Shown here one piece after another: positions 52,985-61,720 of a stretch of 64,000 nucleotides of DNA. The position numbers and the translations under genes were made by a program. The notes beneath the pieces were generated by a model, which made no database searches, was not told where the DNA came from, and was given only the letters and a program-made list of their open reading frames with translations. The stretch comes from Rhodobacter viridis (GTDB lineage: Bacteria; Pseudomonadota; Alphaproteobacteria; Rhodobacterales; Rhodobacteraceae): assembly GCF_003217355.1 (NCBI RefSeq), contig NZ_QJTK01000003.1, forward strand, positions 225,528 to 289,527, in the 5' to 3' direction. Numbering within the stretch: position 1 is the first letter of the stretch; the number at the start of each line of letters is the position of its first letter.

Positions 52985-54689
52985 GTTCGGGGTGCAGCGG
53001 TTTTGCACCTTCCTCCTTCAGCACGACATCCAGTCCGACCTCGAGCTTGCGGCGGACACGGTTCAGATCCAGATCATTCGACGGACCAAGGTTGAGCGCC
53101 CGGCGCCACTGGAATTCGGCCTCGCGGGTGCGGCCCACGGCCCAGTAAACATCGCCCAGATGGTCGTTCAGCAGCGGATCGGCGGGGGTCAACTCGACCG
53201 CCTTTTCCATCTGCACCACCGCCTCTTCGTAGCGGCCCAGCCGGTAATAGGCCCAGCCCAGACTGTCGGTGATGTAGCCATCATCCGGTCGCCCGGCGAC
53301 GGCCTTCTCGATCATCTCGAGCGCCTCTTTCAGGTTCTCGCGTTTCTCGACATAGGAATAACCGAGGTAATTCAGCACCACAGGCTGATCGGGGGAGAGT
53401 TTCAACGCCTCGCGGAAGCCCTTCTCGGCTTCTTTCCACGCGCCAGACCGCTCCTGCGCGATGGCGCGGGAATACCACAGGCCCCAATCCTCCGGGCGCG
53501 GTTCGCCATTCAGCGCGATCGCCTTGTCATAGGCTTTCGCCGCCTCGGCATAGCGTTCTTCATGGCGCAGCGTGTCGCCGAGCGAGGACCAGGCATTGGG
53601 CAGGTCGGGATGAGTGCGGCTGAGTTGCTCCAGCACCTCGATCGCCGCATCCGAACGCCCTGCCGAGACCATCGCCTGCGCGCGCCCCAGTTCTGAGGCG
53701 TAGAAGGCCGGATTGTCCGGGCCGATTTCGGCATAGGCGGAAATCGCGAGGTCGAATTGATCTTGCGATTCCAGGATGTCGGCCGCCAGAAGCGCGGCAT
53801 CGACGTCGTCCGGCCGCAGCCAGAGCGCCAGCCGCGTGTGGATCAGCGCGAAACCGGGCAACGAATCCGCATTCAGGGCGAGGGCCACCGACTGGAACAC
53901 CTCGGCCACGCCATCGCGCGCCGATCCGATCCGGGTGAAGGGCAGGGTTTCCCCGGCTTCAAGCTGCTTGCGGATCGCGGCGATCTCGGGCGGCAGCGCC
54001 GCGCCATAGGCCTTGTCGATCAGCGCGATCGCATCCGGGTCGCGTTCCAGCTGCGAGAGCACCTGCACATGCGCCAGAATCCCGCGCCGGGTGCTGTTGA
54101 AGTAATCCGCATACTTGCCCGAGAAGATCGCTTCCGCGCTTTCGTAATCGCCGACCAGCGCCGAAGCCAGCGCCCGGTGATAGCCCGCAAAGCCGTCAAG
54201 CCCGTCGATCTTGCCCAGCTTCTCGAAGCCGTCCATCGCCTCGGACATCTTGCCCGCCCCGGCCAGCGCCCAGGCCTTGTAAAGCCCGCTCACCAGTTGA
54301 CCGGCATCGCCGCCCTTTGCGAGCAGCGCTTCCCCGGCGGCAAAATTCCCCGATTTCGCGGCATCGGCGAGCATCACCAGCACCGCCACCTGCGAGGGTT
54401 TCTCGGCCTTGACCATTTGGGCGGCCAGATCGCGGGCGGCATCGACATCGCCCAGCGACAGGAGGCTGATCAGCAGACCCTCCTGCACGCGCCCGTCGGT
54501 GGGGTCGTCGGCCAGCAGACGCTGATAATATTTCGTCGCCTCGGCGTAGTTGTTGTCCATCGATGCGGCCTGCGCCGCCAGATAGGCGCCGTCATCCTCG
54601 GACCGGGCGGCGGTGACAGGCAGGGTCACGCCAAGGCCAAGGGTGGCGATCAGGCACAGGGCTGGCGAAAGTCTCGAAAGGAAGGGCAC
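52971..54689 (-). CDS. Exported tetratricopeptide repeat protein
   Basis: A 572-residue protein with a signal peptide (from GTG at 54689: [19 protein letters not shown]...) and TPR units over most of its length, the clearest between about 380 and 540 (e.g. [31 protein letters not shown]). TPR proteins are scaffolds. It resembles periplasmic TPR proteins encoded next to ispE in Rhodobacterales. The GTG start has AAGGACCCATCC before it. A longer frame to 54803 has no supporting signal. Function not assigned beyond scaffold. Confidence 0.85.
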   Translation of the reverse strand: MPFLSRLSPALCLIATLGLGVTLPVTAARSEDDGAYLAAQAASMDNNYAEATKYYQRLLADDPTDGRVQEGLLISLLSLGDVDAARDLAAQMVKAEKPSQVAVLVMLADAAKSGNFAAGEALLAKGGDAGQLVSGLYKAWALAGAGKMSEAMDGFEKLGKIDGLDGFAGYHRALASALVGDYESAEAIFSGKYADYFNSTRRGILAHVQVLSQLERDPDAIALIDKAYGAALPPEIAAIRKQLEAGETLPFTRIGSARDGVAEVFQSVALALNADSLPGFALIHTRLALWLRPDDVDAALLAADILESQDQFDLAISAYAEIGPDNPAFYASELGRAQAMVSAGRSDAAIEVLEQLSRTHPDLPNAWSSLGDTLRHEERYAEAAKAYDKAIALNGEPRPEDWGLWYSRAIAQERSGAWKEAEKGFREALKLSPDQPVVLNYLGYSYVEKRENLKEALEMIEKAVAGRPDDGYITDSLGWAYYRLGRYEEAVVQMEKAVELTPADPLLNDHLGDVYWAVGRTREAEFQWRRALNLGPSNDLDLNRVRRKLEVGLDVVLKEEGAKPLHPEHAQN

Positions 54690-54799
54690 GGATGGGTCCT
54701 TATGCTCGGGCTGCCGCAAAAGGTAGCGAGGCCCATCGTGCAAAGCAATCGGGGGAGGCATTCGCCTCCCCCGCAACACGCCGATGTGACGCGCAAGAC

Positions 54800-56461
54800 T
54801 CACATATTGGGGTAGTTCGGGCCGTCGCCGCCCTGCGGCGTGGTCCAGGTGATGTTCTGCGACGGGTCCTTGATATCGCAGGTCTTGCAGTGCACGCAGT
54901 TCTGGAAGTTGATCTGGAAGCGGGCCTGATCGCCTTCGCCCAGCACTTCATAGACGCCCGCCGGGCAGTAGCGCTGCGCCGGTTCCGCATAGTCGCGCAG
55001 GTTCACCGCGATCGGCACCGACGGGTCCTTCAGCCGCAGGTGGCAGGGCTGGCTTTCCTCGTGGTTGGTGAAGGCGAAGCTGACGTTGGTCAGCCGGTCG
55101 AAGCTGATCTTGCCATCCGGCTTCGGATAGTCGATCGGCGCGAAATCCTTCGCCTTGCCGGTATGGGCGGCATCGGTCTTCTTGTGCTTGAGCGTGCCGA
55201 AGAACGAGAAGCCGAAAAGCGAGTTCGTCCACATGTCGAGCCCGCCGAGGAACATCGACGCCCAGATCCCCCACCACGACCACATCGGCTTGACGTTGCG
55301 CACCGGGATCAGGTCTTTCGCGATCGGACCCGAACGCACATCGGCTTCGTAATCCACGAGTTCGTCGCCCTCGCGCCCGGCCTTGATCGCCTTCGCGGCG
55401 GCTTCGGCGGCGGCAATGCCCGAGAGCATCGCATTGTGGTTGCCCTTGATCCGCGGCACGTTCACGAAGCCAGCCGAGCAGCCCAAGAGCGCGGCCCCCG
55501 GCACCGTCAGTTTCGGGATCGACTGCCAACCGCCTTCCGAGATCGCCCGCGCCCCATAGGCCACGCGCTTGCCGCCTTCCAGCAGCTGCGCGACCATCGG
55601 GTGGTGCTTGAAGCGCTGGAATTCCATGTAGGGCGACAGATAGGGGTTCTGGTAGTTCAGGTGAACCACGACCCCGATGTAGATCTGATTGTTCTCGATA
55701 TGGTAGATGAACGACCCGCCGCCCGCATTGTGGTCGAGCGGCCAGCCCATCGTGTGGCTGACGGTGCCCTCGCGGTGCTTCTTCGGGTCGATCTCCCAGA
55801 TTTCCTTCATGCCCAGACCGAATTTCTGCGGGCATTTGCCGTCCGAAAGGTTGTAGCGCTCGATCAGCTGCTTCGAAAGCGATCCGCGCACGCCTTCAGC
55901 GAGGAAGACATATTTGCCGCGCAGTTCCATGCCCGGCTCGTAGTTCGGACCGGGCGTGCCATCCGCGGCCAGACCCATCTCGCCCGCGACGACCCCGGCG
56001 ACGCGGTCCTTGCCGTTCGCGTCCTTGTCCCAGACGAGTTCCGAGCAGGACATGCCCGGGAAAATCTCGACGCCCATCCCCTCGGCCTGTTCGGCCAGCC
56101 AGCGGCAGACATTCGCCATCGAGACGATGTAATTGCCGTGATTCGACATCAGCCCCGGCATCGGCCAGTTCGGGATCCGGGTCTGACCGGCCGCCGACAG
56201 CAGGAAGAAGTTGTCTTCCTTGACCGGCGTCTTGATCGGCGCGCCCTTTTCCTTCCAGTCCGGAATGAGCTTGTTCAGCCCGCGCGGGTCCAGAACGGCG
56301 CCCGAAAGGATATGCGCGCCCACTTCCGAGCCCTTTTCGAGCACGACCACGTTCAGATCGGGGTCGATCTGCTTGAGCCGGATCGCCGCAGAAAGACCCG
56401 ACGGACCGGCCCCCACGATCACCACATCGTATTCCATCGACTCGCGTTCGATTTCGGCCAT
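54800..56461 (-). CDS. Electron transfer flavoprotein-ubiquinone oxidoreductase
   Basis: A 553-residue membrane-associated iron-sulfur flavoprotein that carries electrons from ETF to ubiquinone. FAD-binding MEYDVVIVGAGPSGLSAAIRLKQ (about 9-31) and the C-terminal 4Fe-4S ligands CPAGVYEV ... CVHCKTCDIKDP (about 494-537) are present. It would take electrons from the acyl-CoA dehydrogenase (14346) and the beta-oxidation operon (60509). It lies alone between the TPR gene and greA, with opposite orientation to greA. Confidence 0.95.
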   Translation of the reverse strand: MAEIERESMEYDVVIVGAGPSGLSAAIRLKQIDPDLNVVVLEKGSEVGAHILSGAVLDPRGLNKLIPDWKEKGAPIKTPVKEDNFFLLSAAGQTRIPNWPMPGLMSNHGNYIVSMANVCRWLAEQAEGMGVEIFPGMSCSELVWDKDANGKDRVAGVVAGEMGLAADGTPGPNYEPGMELRGKYVFLAEGVRGSLSKQLIERYNLSDGKCPQKFGLGMKEIWEIDPKKHREGTVSHTMGWPLDHNAGGGSFIYHIENNQIYIGVVVHLNYQNPYLSPYMEFQRFKHHPMVAQLLEGGKRVAYGARAISEGGWQSIPKLTVPGAALLGCSAGFVNVPRIKGNHNAMLSGIAAAEAAAKAIKAGREGDELVDYEADVRSGPIAKDLIPVRNVKPMWSWWGIWASMFLGGLDMWTNSLFGFSFFGTLKHKKTDAAHTGKAKDFAPIDYPKPDGKISFDRLTNVSFAFTNHEESQPCHLRLKDPSVPIAVNLRDYAEPAQRYCPAGVYEVLGEGDQARFQINFQNCVHCKTCDIKDPSQNITWTTPQGGDGPNYPNM

Positions 56462-56715
56462 ATCGGGGGGCTCCTTCGTTCAGGCAGCAGCAGCGCGTTC
56501 CGGCGACGTGGTAACGCGAATGAGAACATGAAGCAATTGTTACGCAGCGCCGCGACGCAACAATCTTTCGCATCTGCAGAAAAGACACGCCCGCCCGGAT
56601 GCGGCACCCGGTCGGCGGAAAACGCCCTGCCACCCTTGACACCGGACCCGCTTGGCGGATTTACCTCACAGGGCTAAGAAGAAGAATTGTCAGCCAGCAC
56701 AGGTCAAGCACCTCC

Positions 56716-57186
56716 ATGGAAAAGATACCGATGACGCGCGCCGGTTACGACGTGCTCGACGAGGAACTGAAAACGCTGAAGTCCGTGGAACGGCCGACCG
56801 TCATCAAGGCGATCGCCGAAGCCCGCGAGCATGGCGACCTTTCCGAAAACGCCGAGTATCACGCCGCCCGTGAAAAGCAGAGCTTCGTCGAGGGTCGGAT
56901 CAAGGAACTCGAATCGATTCTGAGCCGGGCCGAGGTGATCGACACGGTGAAGCTGTCGGGCTCGATCAAGTTCGGGGCCACGGTGACGCTTGTCGACGAG
57001 GATACCGACGAAGAACGCACCTATCAGATCGTCGGCGAACACGAGGCCGATCTGGAACGCGGTCTTCTGAACATCAAGTCCCCCCTTGCGCGCGCGCTGA
57101 TCGGCAAGGACGAAGGCGACAGCGTCGAAGTTCGCACTCCGGGCGGGCAGCGCAGTTACGAGATCCTGTCGGTCCGCTTCCTGTAA
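56716..57186 (+). CDS. greA: Transcription elongation factor GreA
   Basis: A 156-residue RNA polymerase cofactor that triggers transcript cleavage in backtracked complexes. The N-terminal coiled coil carries [22 protein letters not shown] and [21 protein letters not shown] with the acidic tip, then the FKBP-like C-terminal domain. The start at [11 protein letters not shown] (56716) gives the normal length. The next gene follows after 25 bases, probably co-transcribed. Confidence 0.96.
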   Translation: MEKIPMTRAGYDVLDEELKTLKSVERPTVIKAIAEAREHGDLSENAEYHAAREKQSFVEGRIKELESILSRAEVIDTVKLSGSIKFGATVTLVDEDTDEERTYQIVGEHEADLERGLLNIKSPLARALIGKDEGDSVEVRTPGGQRSYEILSVRFL

Positions 57187-57211
57187 GCGGACCCCGGTCA
57201 AGGATGGCGAG

Positions 57212-58252
57212 ATGGGCGAGCCCCAGTCCGAGCGCAAGACCCCTGAAAGCGGTGCGGTGGCATGGTCGCCTGCGCCGCTGCCGTCTGCTGTGCCGTCGAA
57301 CCGCACCGAATGGGTCGCGGGGGGGCTGACGGCGCTCTGGCTGGCGCTTGTGGGTGCGTTCTGGCTCTTCATGCCCTCGGGCGATGCGACCGGGCTGAAT
57401 GCCGCCTCGCTGGTGATGACGGTGGTGGGCGTCGTGCTGCCGGTGGTGATGATCTGGGTCGCCGCCGTCACCGCCCGCACCGCGCAGGAGATGCGCGCCG
57501 AGGCGCAGGCGCTGAAGGTCGCACTCGAGGCGATGCGCTCGGCCTGGCTCAACCAGACCCAGATCCGCGGCGGTCAGGCGCTGGAAAAGAAGCTCGACGA
57601 GGTGGCGATCGCCGCGCGGCAAGCGGAATCGGCGCTGGCGACCTTTTCGACCCGGCGCGACAGTGCCGCCGCCCACCCCCCGGCCGATCGCAAGGCGGCA
57701 CTGCCCACGCCGAAGCCCGCGGTTCCGGTTGACGACCAGCCGACGCTTGCGCTCGGCACACCGGCCGAAGACCTCAAGCCGCCGGTTTCGGTCGCGGATT
57801 TCATCCGCGCGATGCAGTTCCCCGACAATGCCGAGGACAAGGAGGGCTTCCGCGCCCTGCGCCTTGCGCTCGAAGACCGGACGATGGCGAAATTGCTGCG
57901 CGCCGCGCAGGACGTGCTGAACCTGCTGGCGCAGGACGGCATCTACATGGACGATCTGAAACCCGACCGCGCCCGGCCCGAGCTGTGGCGCCGCTTCGCC
58001 AAGGGCGAGCGCGGCCGCGAGATCGCGGCGCTGGGTGGCGTGCGGGATCGCTCGTCCTTGGCGCTGACCTCGGGGCGGATGCGCACGGACACGATCTTCC
58101 GCGACGCGGCGCATCATTTCCTGCGCCAGTTCGACCGCACCTTCGTGGAATTCGAGCAGAACGCCAGCGATCAGGAAGTGGCGGAACTGGCCGAAACCCG
58201 CACCGCCCGCGCCTTCATGCTGTTGGGGCGCGTCACTGGCACCTTTGATTGA
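57212..58252 (+). CDS. Conserved hypothetical membrane protein, two TM segments
   Basis: A 346-residue protein with two membrane segments (about 36-57 and 70-92), a coiled-coil region (about 95-145), a Pro/Ala-rich linker (150-190) and a helical C-terminal domain (190-346) with ALRLALEDRTMAKLLRAAQDVLNLLAQDGIYMDDL. No catalytic motif is visible. The topology (N-terminal membrane anchor, coiled coil, soluble helical domain) suggests a structural or scaffold protein. It follows greA by 25 bases. I do not recognise it beyond this. Confidence 0.7.
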   Translation: MGEPQSERKTPESGAVAWSPAPLPSAVPSNRTEWVAGGLTALWLALVGAFWLFMPSGDATGLNAASLVMTVVGVVLPVVMIWVAAVTARTAQEMRAEAQALKVALEAMRSAWLNQTQIRGGQALEKKLDEVAIAARQAESALATFSTRRDSAAAHPPADRKAALPTPKPAVPVDDQPTLALGTPAEDLKPPVSVADFIRAMQFPDNAEDKEGFRALRLALEDRTMAKLLRAAQDVLNLLAQDGIYMDDLKPDRARPELWRRFAKGERGREIAALGGVRDRSSLALTSGRMRTDTIFRDAAHHFLRQFDRTFVEFEQNASDQEVAELAETRTARAFMLLGRVTGTFD

Positions 58253-58255
58253 GGA

Positions 58256-58275
58256 TCGGGGCCCGAAGGCCCCGA
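58256..58275. terminator. Bidirectional terminator between the hypothetical and lyase genes
   Basis: TCGGGGC-CCGAAG-GCCCCGA, a 7-base perfect stem between two convergent genes, followed by CCTTTCGACCTT. Confidence 0.7.
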
Positions 58276-58285
58276 CCTTTCGACC

Positions 58286-59731
58286 TTACAGGCTGTCGCC
58301 GAAATCGGCGCGGAATTTCGCCGCCAGTTTCTGCTGCCAGTCGCCCACCGGATCAAGCCGCCCGTAGAAGAAGCGCAGGATCTCCGGTTCCTCGACAAAG
58401 ACCAGCCCGCCAACCAGATCGCGGTTCTGATAGAGCCAGTCGATCCGGTCGATCGCGTATTTGACCTGAGACAGCGTGAACACCCGCCGCGGCATTGCGA
58501 GGCGCAGCAGTTCCATGTTCGAATAGACTTCCGTGCCGTCCGGGTTGCGCTGCTCGGAGAGCGAGCCCCGCTCCATGCCCCGAATGCCCGAGGCGATGAA
58601 CAGCGCGGACGCCAGCGCCCCCGCCGGATATTGCGATTGCGGAATATGCGGCAGGAAGCGCATCACATCGATATGGCAGCCGAGGCCCCCGGGCGGCGTG
58701 ATGACGGGCACACCGCGTTTGACCAGTTCGGTCACCATGTAGTCGATGAAGAGCGGGCCTTGCGAAATCATGTCCACGTCCATGGTTTCTTCAAGGCCGA
58801 CGGTCAGCGCCTCGATTTCCCGCACCGACATGCCGCCATAGGTCAGGAAGCCCTCGTAGAGCGGCACCAGCACCCGCATCTTGCGGTAAAGTTCCTCGGA
58901 GCGGATGCAGATCGCCCCGCCGCGGGCACAGCCCAGCTTGCGCGCCGAGAAATAGATCACGTCGCACAGATCGGCGATCTGCCGGGTGATCTCGGCGATG
59001 CTCAGATCCTTGCAGCTTTCCTCGCGGGTCTTGTTGAACCACAGGTTGTCGGCCAGGAGCGAGGCATCGAGCACGAAGATCATCCCGTGCTTGTCGCAGG
59101 CGGCACGGATCTCGCGCAGGTTGGCGATCGAGATCGGCTGCCCGCCGATCAGGTTCGTCCCCGCCTCCATCCGCACGAAGGCGATCTTCTCGGCGCCATG
59201 CGTGGCGACAAGGCCTTCGAGCTTGGAAATATCCATGTCGCCCTTGAACGGATGGGTCGAGGTGACCTCAAGGCCGCGATCGTAGGGGATTTCCTCGACC
59301 GAACCGCCGTTCAGCACGATATGCGCCTTGGTGGTGGTGAAGTGGTAGTTCATCGGCACGATCGTGCCCGGCTTCACCAGCACCTGGCTCAGGATGTTTT
59401 CGCAGGCGCGGCCCTGGTGGGTCGGCAGGATGAAGTTCATCCCGAAGAGTTCGACCAGTTTCGCCGCGAATTTCTCGTAGGTGGCGGAACCGGCATAGCT
59501 GTCGTCGGCCACCATCATCGCCGCCATCTGCCGGTCGGACATCGCGTTCACGCCGCTGTCGGTCAGCATGTCCATGAACACGTCGCGGTTTTGCAGCAGG
59601 AAGGTGTTGTTGCCCGCCGCGGCGATCGCCGTCAGCCGGTCCTCGATCGGCGCGAGGGTGAGCTTCTGCACCACCCGCACCTTGTGCATTTCAAGCGGTA
59701 CGGTATCGCCGCTGTAGAATTTCACGACCAT
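58286..59731 (-). CDS. Tyrosine phenol-lyase/tryptophanase family beta-eliminating lyase, divergent
   Basis: A 481-residue PLP fold type I protein. NTFLLQNRDVFMDMLTDSG, AMSDRQMAAMMVADDSYAGS and PTHQGRACENILSQ fit tyrosine phenol-lyase better than tryptophanase, as does LRFFYGRL at the C-terminus. The PLP lysine is Lys265 in FSARKLG and Asp222 is the pyridine-nitrogen ligand. The arginine contacting PLP O3' (Arg217 of Citrobacter TPL) is Leu225 here, and the usual KK before the site is RK. Substrate is therefore uncertain. GGGAGGACAAC precedes the ATG. No leader-peptide regulation like tnaC is evident. Confidence 0.82.
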   Translation of the reverse strand: MVVKFYSGDTVPLEMHKVRVVQKLTLAPIEDRLTAIAAAGNNTFLLQNRDVFMDMLTDSGVNAMSDRQMAAMMVADDSYAGSATYEKFAAKLVELFGMNFILPTHQGRACENILSQVLVKPGTIVPMNYHFTTTKAHIVLNGGSVEEIPYDRGLEVTSTHPFKGDMDISKLEGLVATHGAEKIAFVRMEAGTNLIGGQPISIANLREIRAACDKHGMIFVLDASLLADNLWFNKTREESCKDLSIAEITRQIADLCDVIYFSARKLGCARGGAICIRSEELYRKMRVLVPLYEGFLTYGGMSVREIEALTVGLEETMDVDMISQGPLFIDYMVTELVKRGVPVITPPGGLGCHIDVMRFLPHIPQSQYPAGALASALFIASGIRGMERGSLSEQRNPDGTEVYSNMELLRLAMPRRVFTLSQVKYAIDRIDWLYQNRDLVGGLVFVEEPEILRFFYGRLDPVGDWQQKLAAKFRADFGDSL

Positions 59732-59896
59732 GTTGTCCTCCCGGGCCGGTGGCCCTGTTTCCCGCCGCGATTGAGCGCCAGAGCACGGCCGCGATCAATC
59801 CGGTGCGGCTGCGGCACAAGATCACGGCAAGGATCCGTGCCCTCTGGCCTTCGCGGGTCCGCCCGCTTAGCTTGGCGGGGCAACAAGGACTTGCCC

Positions 59897-60109
59897 ATGC
59901 CCAAACGCCTGCGCCTGACGCGCCGCTTTCCGGTCTCGCTGACGAATGATGCCTATCGCGCCCTGCACCGCTTCGCCGAAGAGGCCGGGCTGAGCCCGGA
60001 CGAGGCGCTGTGCTTCCTCTTCGAGCATTTCAACTCGGTCACGCATCATGAAAATCTGACGGTGCGGCTGCGGCTCTTCAAGGCGGAACTCGAAGATCGC
60101 AAGGCCTGA
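59897..60109 (+). CDS. Small conserved-looking helical protein, RHH-like
   Basis: A 70-residue basic/acidic helical protein: MPKRLRLTRRFPVSLTNDAYRALHRFAEEAGLSPDEALCFLFEHF. The pattern of a short beta strand (FPVSL) followed by two helices recalls ribbon-helix-helix DNA-binding proteins, but I cannot confirm it. AAGGACTTGCCC precedes the ATG, so it is probably translated. It lies between the lyase gene (divergent) and a palindromic element. Confidence 0.5.
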   Translation: MPKRLRLTRRFPVSLTNDAYRALHRFAEEAGLSPDEALCFLFEHFNSVTHHENLTVRLRLFKAELEDRKA

Positions 60110-60136
60110 GGGCGCGCTTGGGGCCTGCGGCGGCAA

Positions 60137-60356
60137 GGGCGTATTTGGGCCAAGAAGAAATGGCAATCGCAAGACGGGTGGGGCGGATGCGCCCCGGCTG
60201 ACGGAGGTCACTCAAGCCTCTGAGGAAGGTCATCCCACGCGCCGGGGCGACTTCTCCTTGGGCGGTCATCGGCTCGCCAGCCTGTACCGCAGGGTGAGCC
60301 TGACAGAGTTTGGTTACCTAAAGATTTCGCTCTTTCTTCTTGGTCCAAATACGCCC
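60137..60356. repeat. 220-base element bounded by a 24-base inverted repeat
   Basis: The left end (60137-60160, GGGCGTATTTGGGCCAAGA and five more bases) and right end (60333-60356) are complementary at 23 of 24 positions. The inner part contains GCCCCGGC paired with GCCGGGGC (60191-60198 and 60240-60247) and three short direct repeats of GGTCAYC-like sequence. It lies in a 399-base stretch (60110-60508) with no supported gene; small minus-strand reading frames through it look like chance. Two single copies of the end sequence occur elsewhere (16190 and 17838-17894). Confidence 0.6.
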
Positions 60357-60415
60357 CTTTGCGACCTCTCCGCTGCGGGCCTTCGTGACGTTGCGCCACT
60401 TCGTCGCCAAGCTAG

Positions 60416-60429
60416 TTACGCGCACGTCA
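60416..60429. promoter_or_regulatory. Candidate MerR operator upstream of the thiolase gene
   Basis: TTACGCGCACGTCA: arms TTACG and CGTCA around 4 bases, the same architecture as the two sites upstream of the second MerR gene (13807 and 13840). It lies 80 bases before the thiolase ATG, in a normal promoter position. Confidence 0.55.
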
Positions 60430-60508
60430 ATTCGTTGCAATATGTCTGCCGACGCGGGGCTTCCCGCGAGGGGAGCAGGCCCGGTTTCGTCCGGGCAGAG
60501 GAGGAACG

Positions 60509-61720
60509 ATGACCGAAGCCTATATCTATGACGCCTGCCGCACGCCGCGGGGCAAGGGGCGCGCTGATGGCAGCCTGCATGAAGTGACCTCGGTCGCGCT
60601 CTCGGCGCGGCTTCTCGATGCGGTGGCAGAACGCAACGGCCTGACCGGGCATGCGGTCGAGGATGTGATCTGGGGCAATGTCACGCAGGTGGGCGAGCAG
60701 GGCGGCTGCCTTGCGCGCTCGGCGGTGCTGCTCTCGGGGCTCGATGAATCGATCCCCGGCCTCTCGATCAACCGTTTTTGCGCCAGCGGAATGGAGGCAG
60801 TGAACCTTGCCGCCAACCAGGTCAAGGCAGGCGCGGGCGCGGCCTATATCGCGGGCGGCGTCGAGATGATGAGCCGCGTCGCGATGGGCTCGGACGGGGC
60901 GGCGATCGCCGTTGACCCCTCCCTCGCGATGAAGACCTATTTCGTGCCGCAGGGGATTTCGGCCGATGTGATCGCCACCGAATATGGCTTCACCCGCGAG
61001 ATGGCCGATGCCCTGGCGGTCGAGAGCCAGCGCCGCGCCGCCGAGGCCTGGGCCGAGAACCGTTTCGCGAAATCCATCGTTCCGGTGCGCGATCAGAACG
61101 GTCTGATCATCCTTGAGCGTGACGAATATCTGCGCCCGGGAACCACGATGGAAGACCTGGCCAAGCTCAAGCCCGCCTTCAAGGACATGGGCGAGGTGAT
61201 GCCCGGCTTTGACAAGGTGGCGATGCTGAAATACCCGCATCTGGAGCGGATCGAGCATATCCATCATGCGGGCAACTCCAGCGGCATCGTCGATGGCGCG
61301 GCGGCCGTGCTGATCGGCTCGAAGGAATTTGGTGAGGCGCATGGGCTGAAACCCCGCGCCCGCATTCGCGCGACGGCGAAGATCGGCACCGATCCGACGA
61401 TCATGCTGACCGGCCCGGTGCCCGTCACCGAGAAGATCCTGCGCGACAGCGGCATGAGCATCTCTGACATCGACCTTTTCGAGGTGAACGAGGCTTTTGC
61501 CGCCGTCGTTCTGCGCTTCATGCAGGCCTTCGACGTGGGGCAGGACAAGGTCAACGTGAACGGCGGCGCGATGGCATTGGGCCATCCGCTTGGCGCGACC
61601 GGGGCCATCATCATCGGCACGCTGCTCGATGAGCTCGAACGTCGCGACCTGTCCACGGGCCTCGCGACGCTCTGCATCGCGTCGGGCATGGGCGCGGCCA
61701 CGATCATCGAGAGGGTCTGA
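60509..61720 (+). CDS. Acetyl-CoA acyltransferase (thiolase)
   Basis: A 403-residue thiolase that ends a beta-oxidation cycle by cleaving 3-ketoacyl-CoA. The nucleophile Cys is in LSINRFCASGMEAVN (about 86-100), the His in GGAMALGHPLGATGA (about 352-366) and the second Cys in CIASGMGAA (about 390). Chain-length specificity is not clear. First gene of an operon: the cupin start overlaps its stop (TGATG). AGGAGGAACG precedes the ATG. Likely controlled from the operator-like site at 60416. Confidence 0.93.
   Translation: MTEAYIYDACRTPRGKGRADGSLHEVTSVALSARLLDAVAERNGLTGHAVEDVIWGNVTQVGEQGGCLARSAVLLSGLDESIPGLSINRFCASGMEAVNLAANQVKAGAGAAYIAGGVEMMSRVAMGSDGAAIAVDPSLAMKTYFVPQGISADVIATEYGFTREMADALAVESQRRAAEAWAENRFAKSIVPVRDQNGLIILERDEYLRPGTTMEDLAKLKPAFKDMGEVMPGFDKVAMLKYPHLERIEHIHHAGNSSGIVDGAAAVLIGSKEFGEAHGLKPRARIRATAKIGTDPTIMLTGPVPVTEKILRDSGMSISDIDLFEVNEAFAAVVLRFMQAFDVGQDKVNVNGGAMALGHPLGATGAIIIGTLLDELERRDLSTGLATLCIASGMGAATIIERV

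Noticed and set aside
60078-60399. Two short minus-strand reading frames of about 63 codons across the repeat element
   Set aside because: They run through inverted repeats, have no ribosome-binding site and no recognisable sequence.
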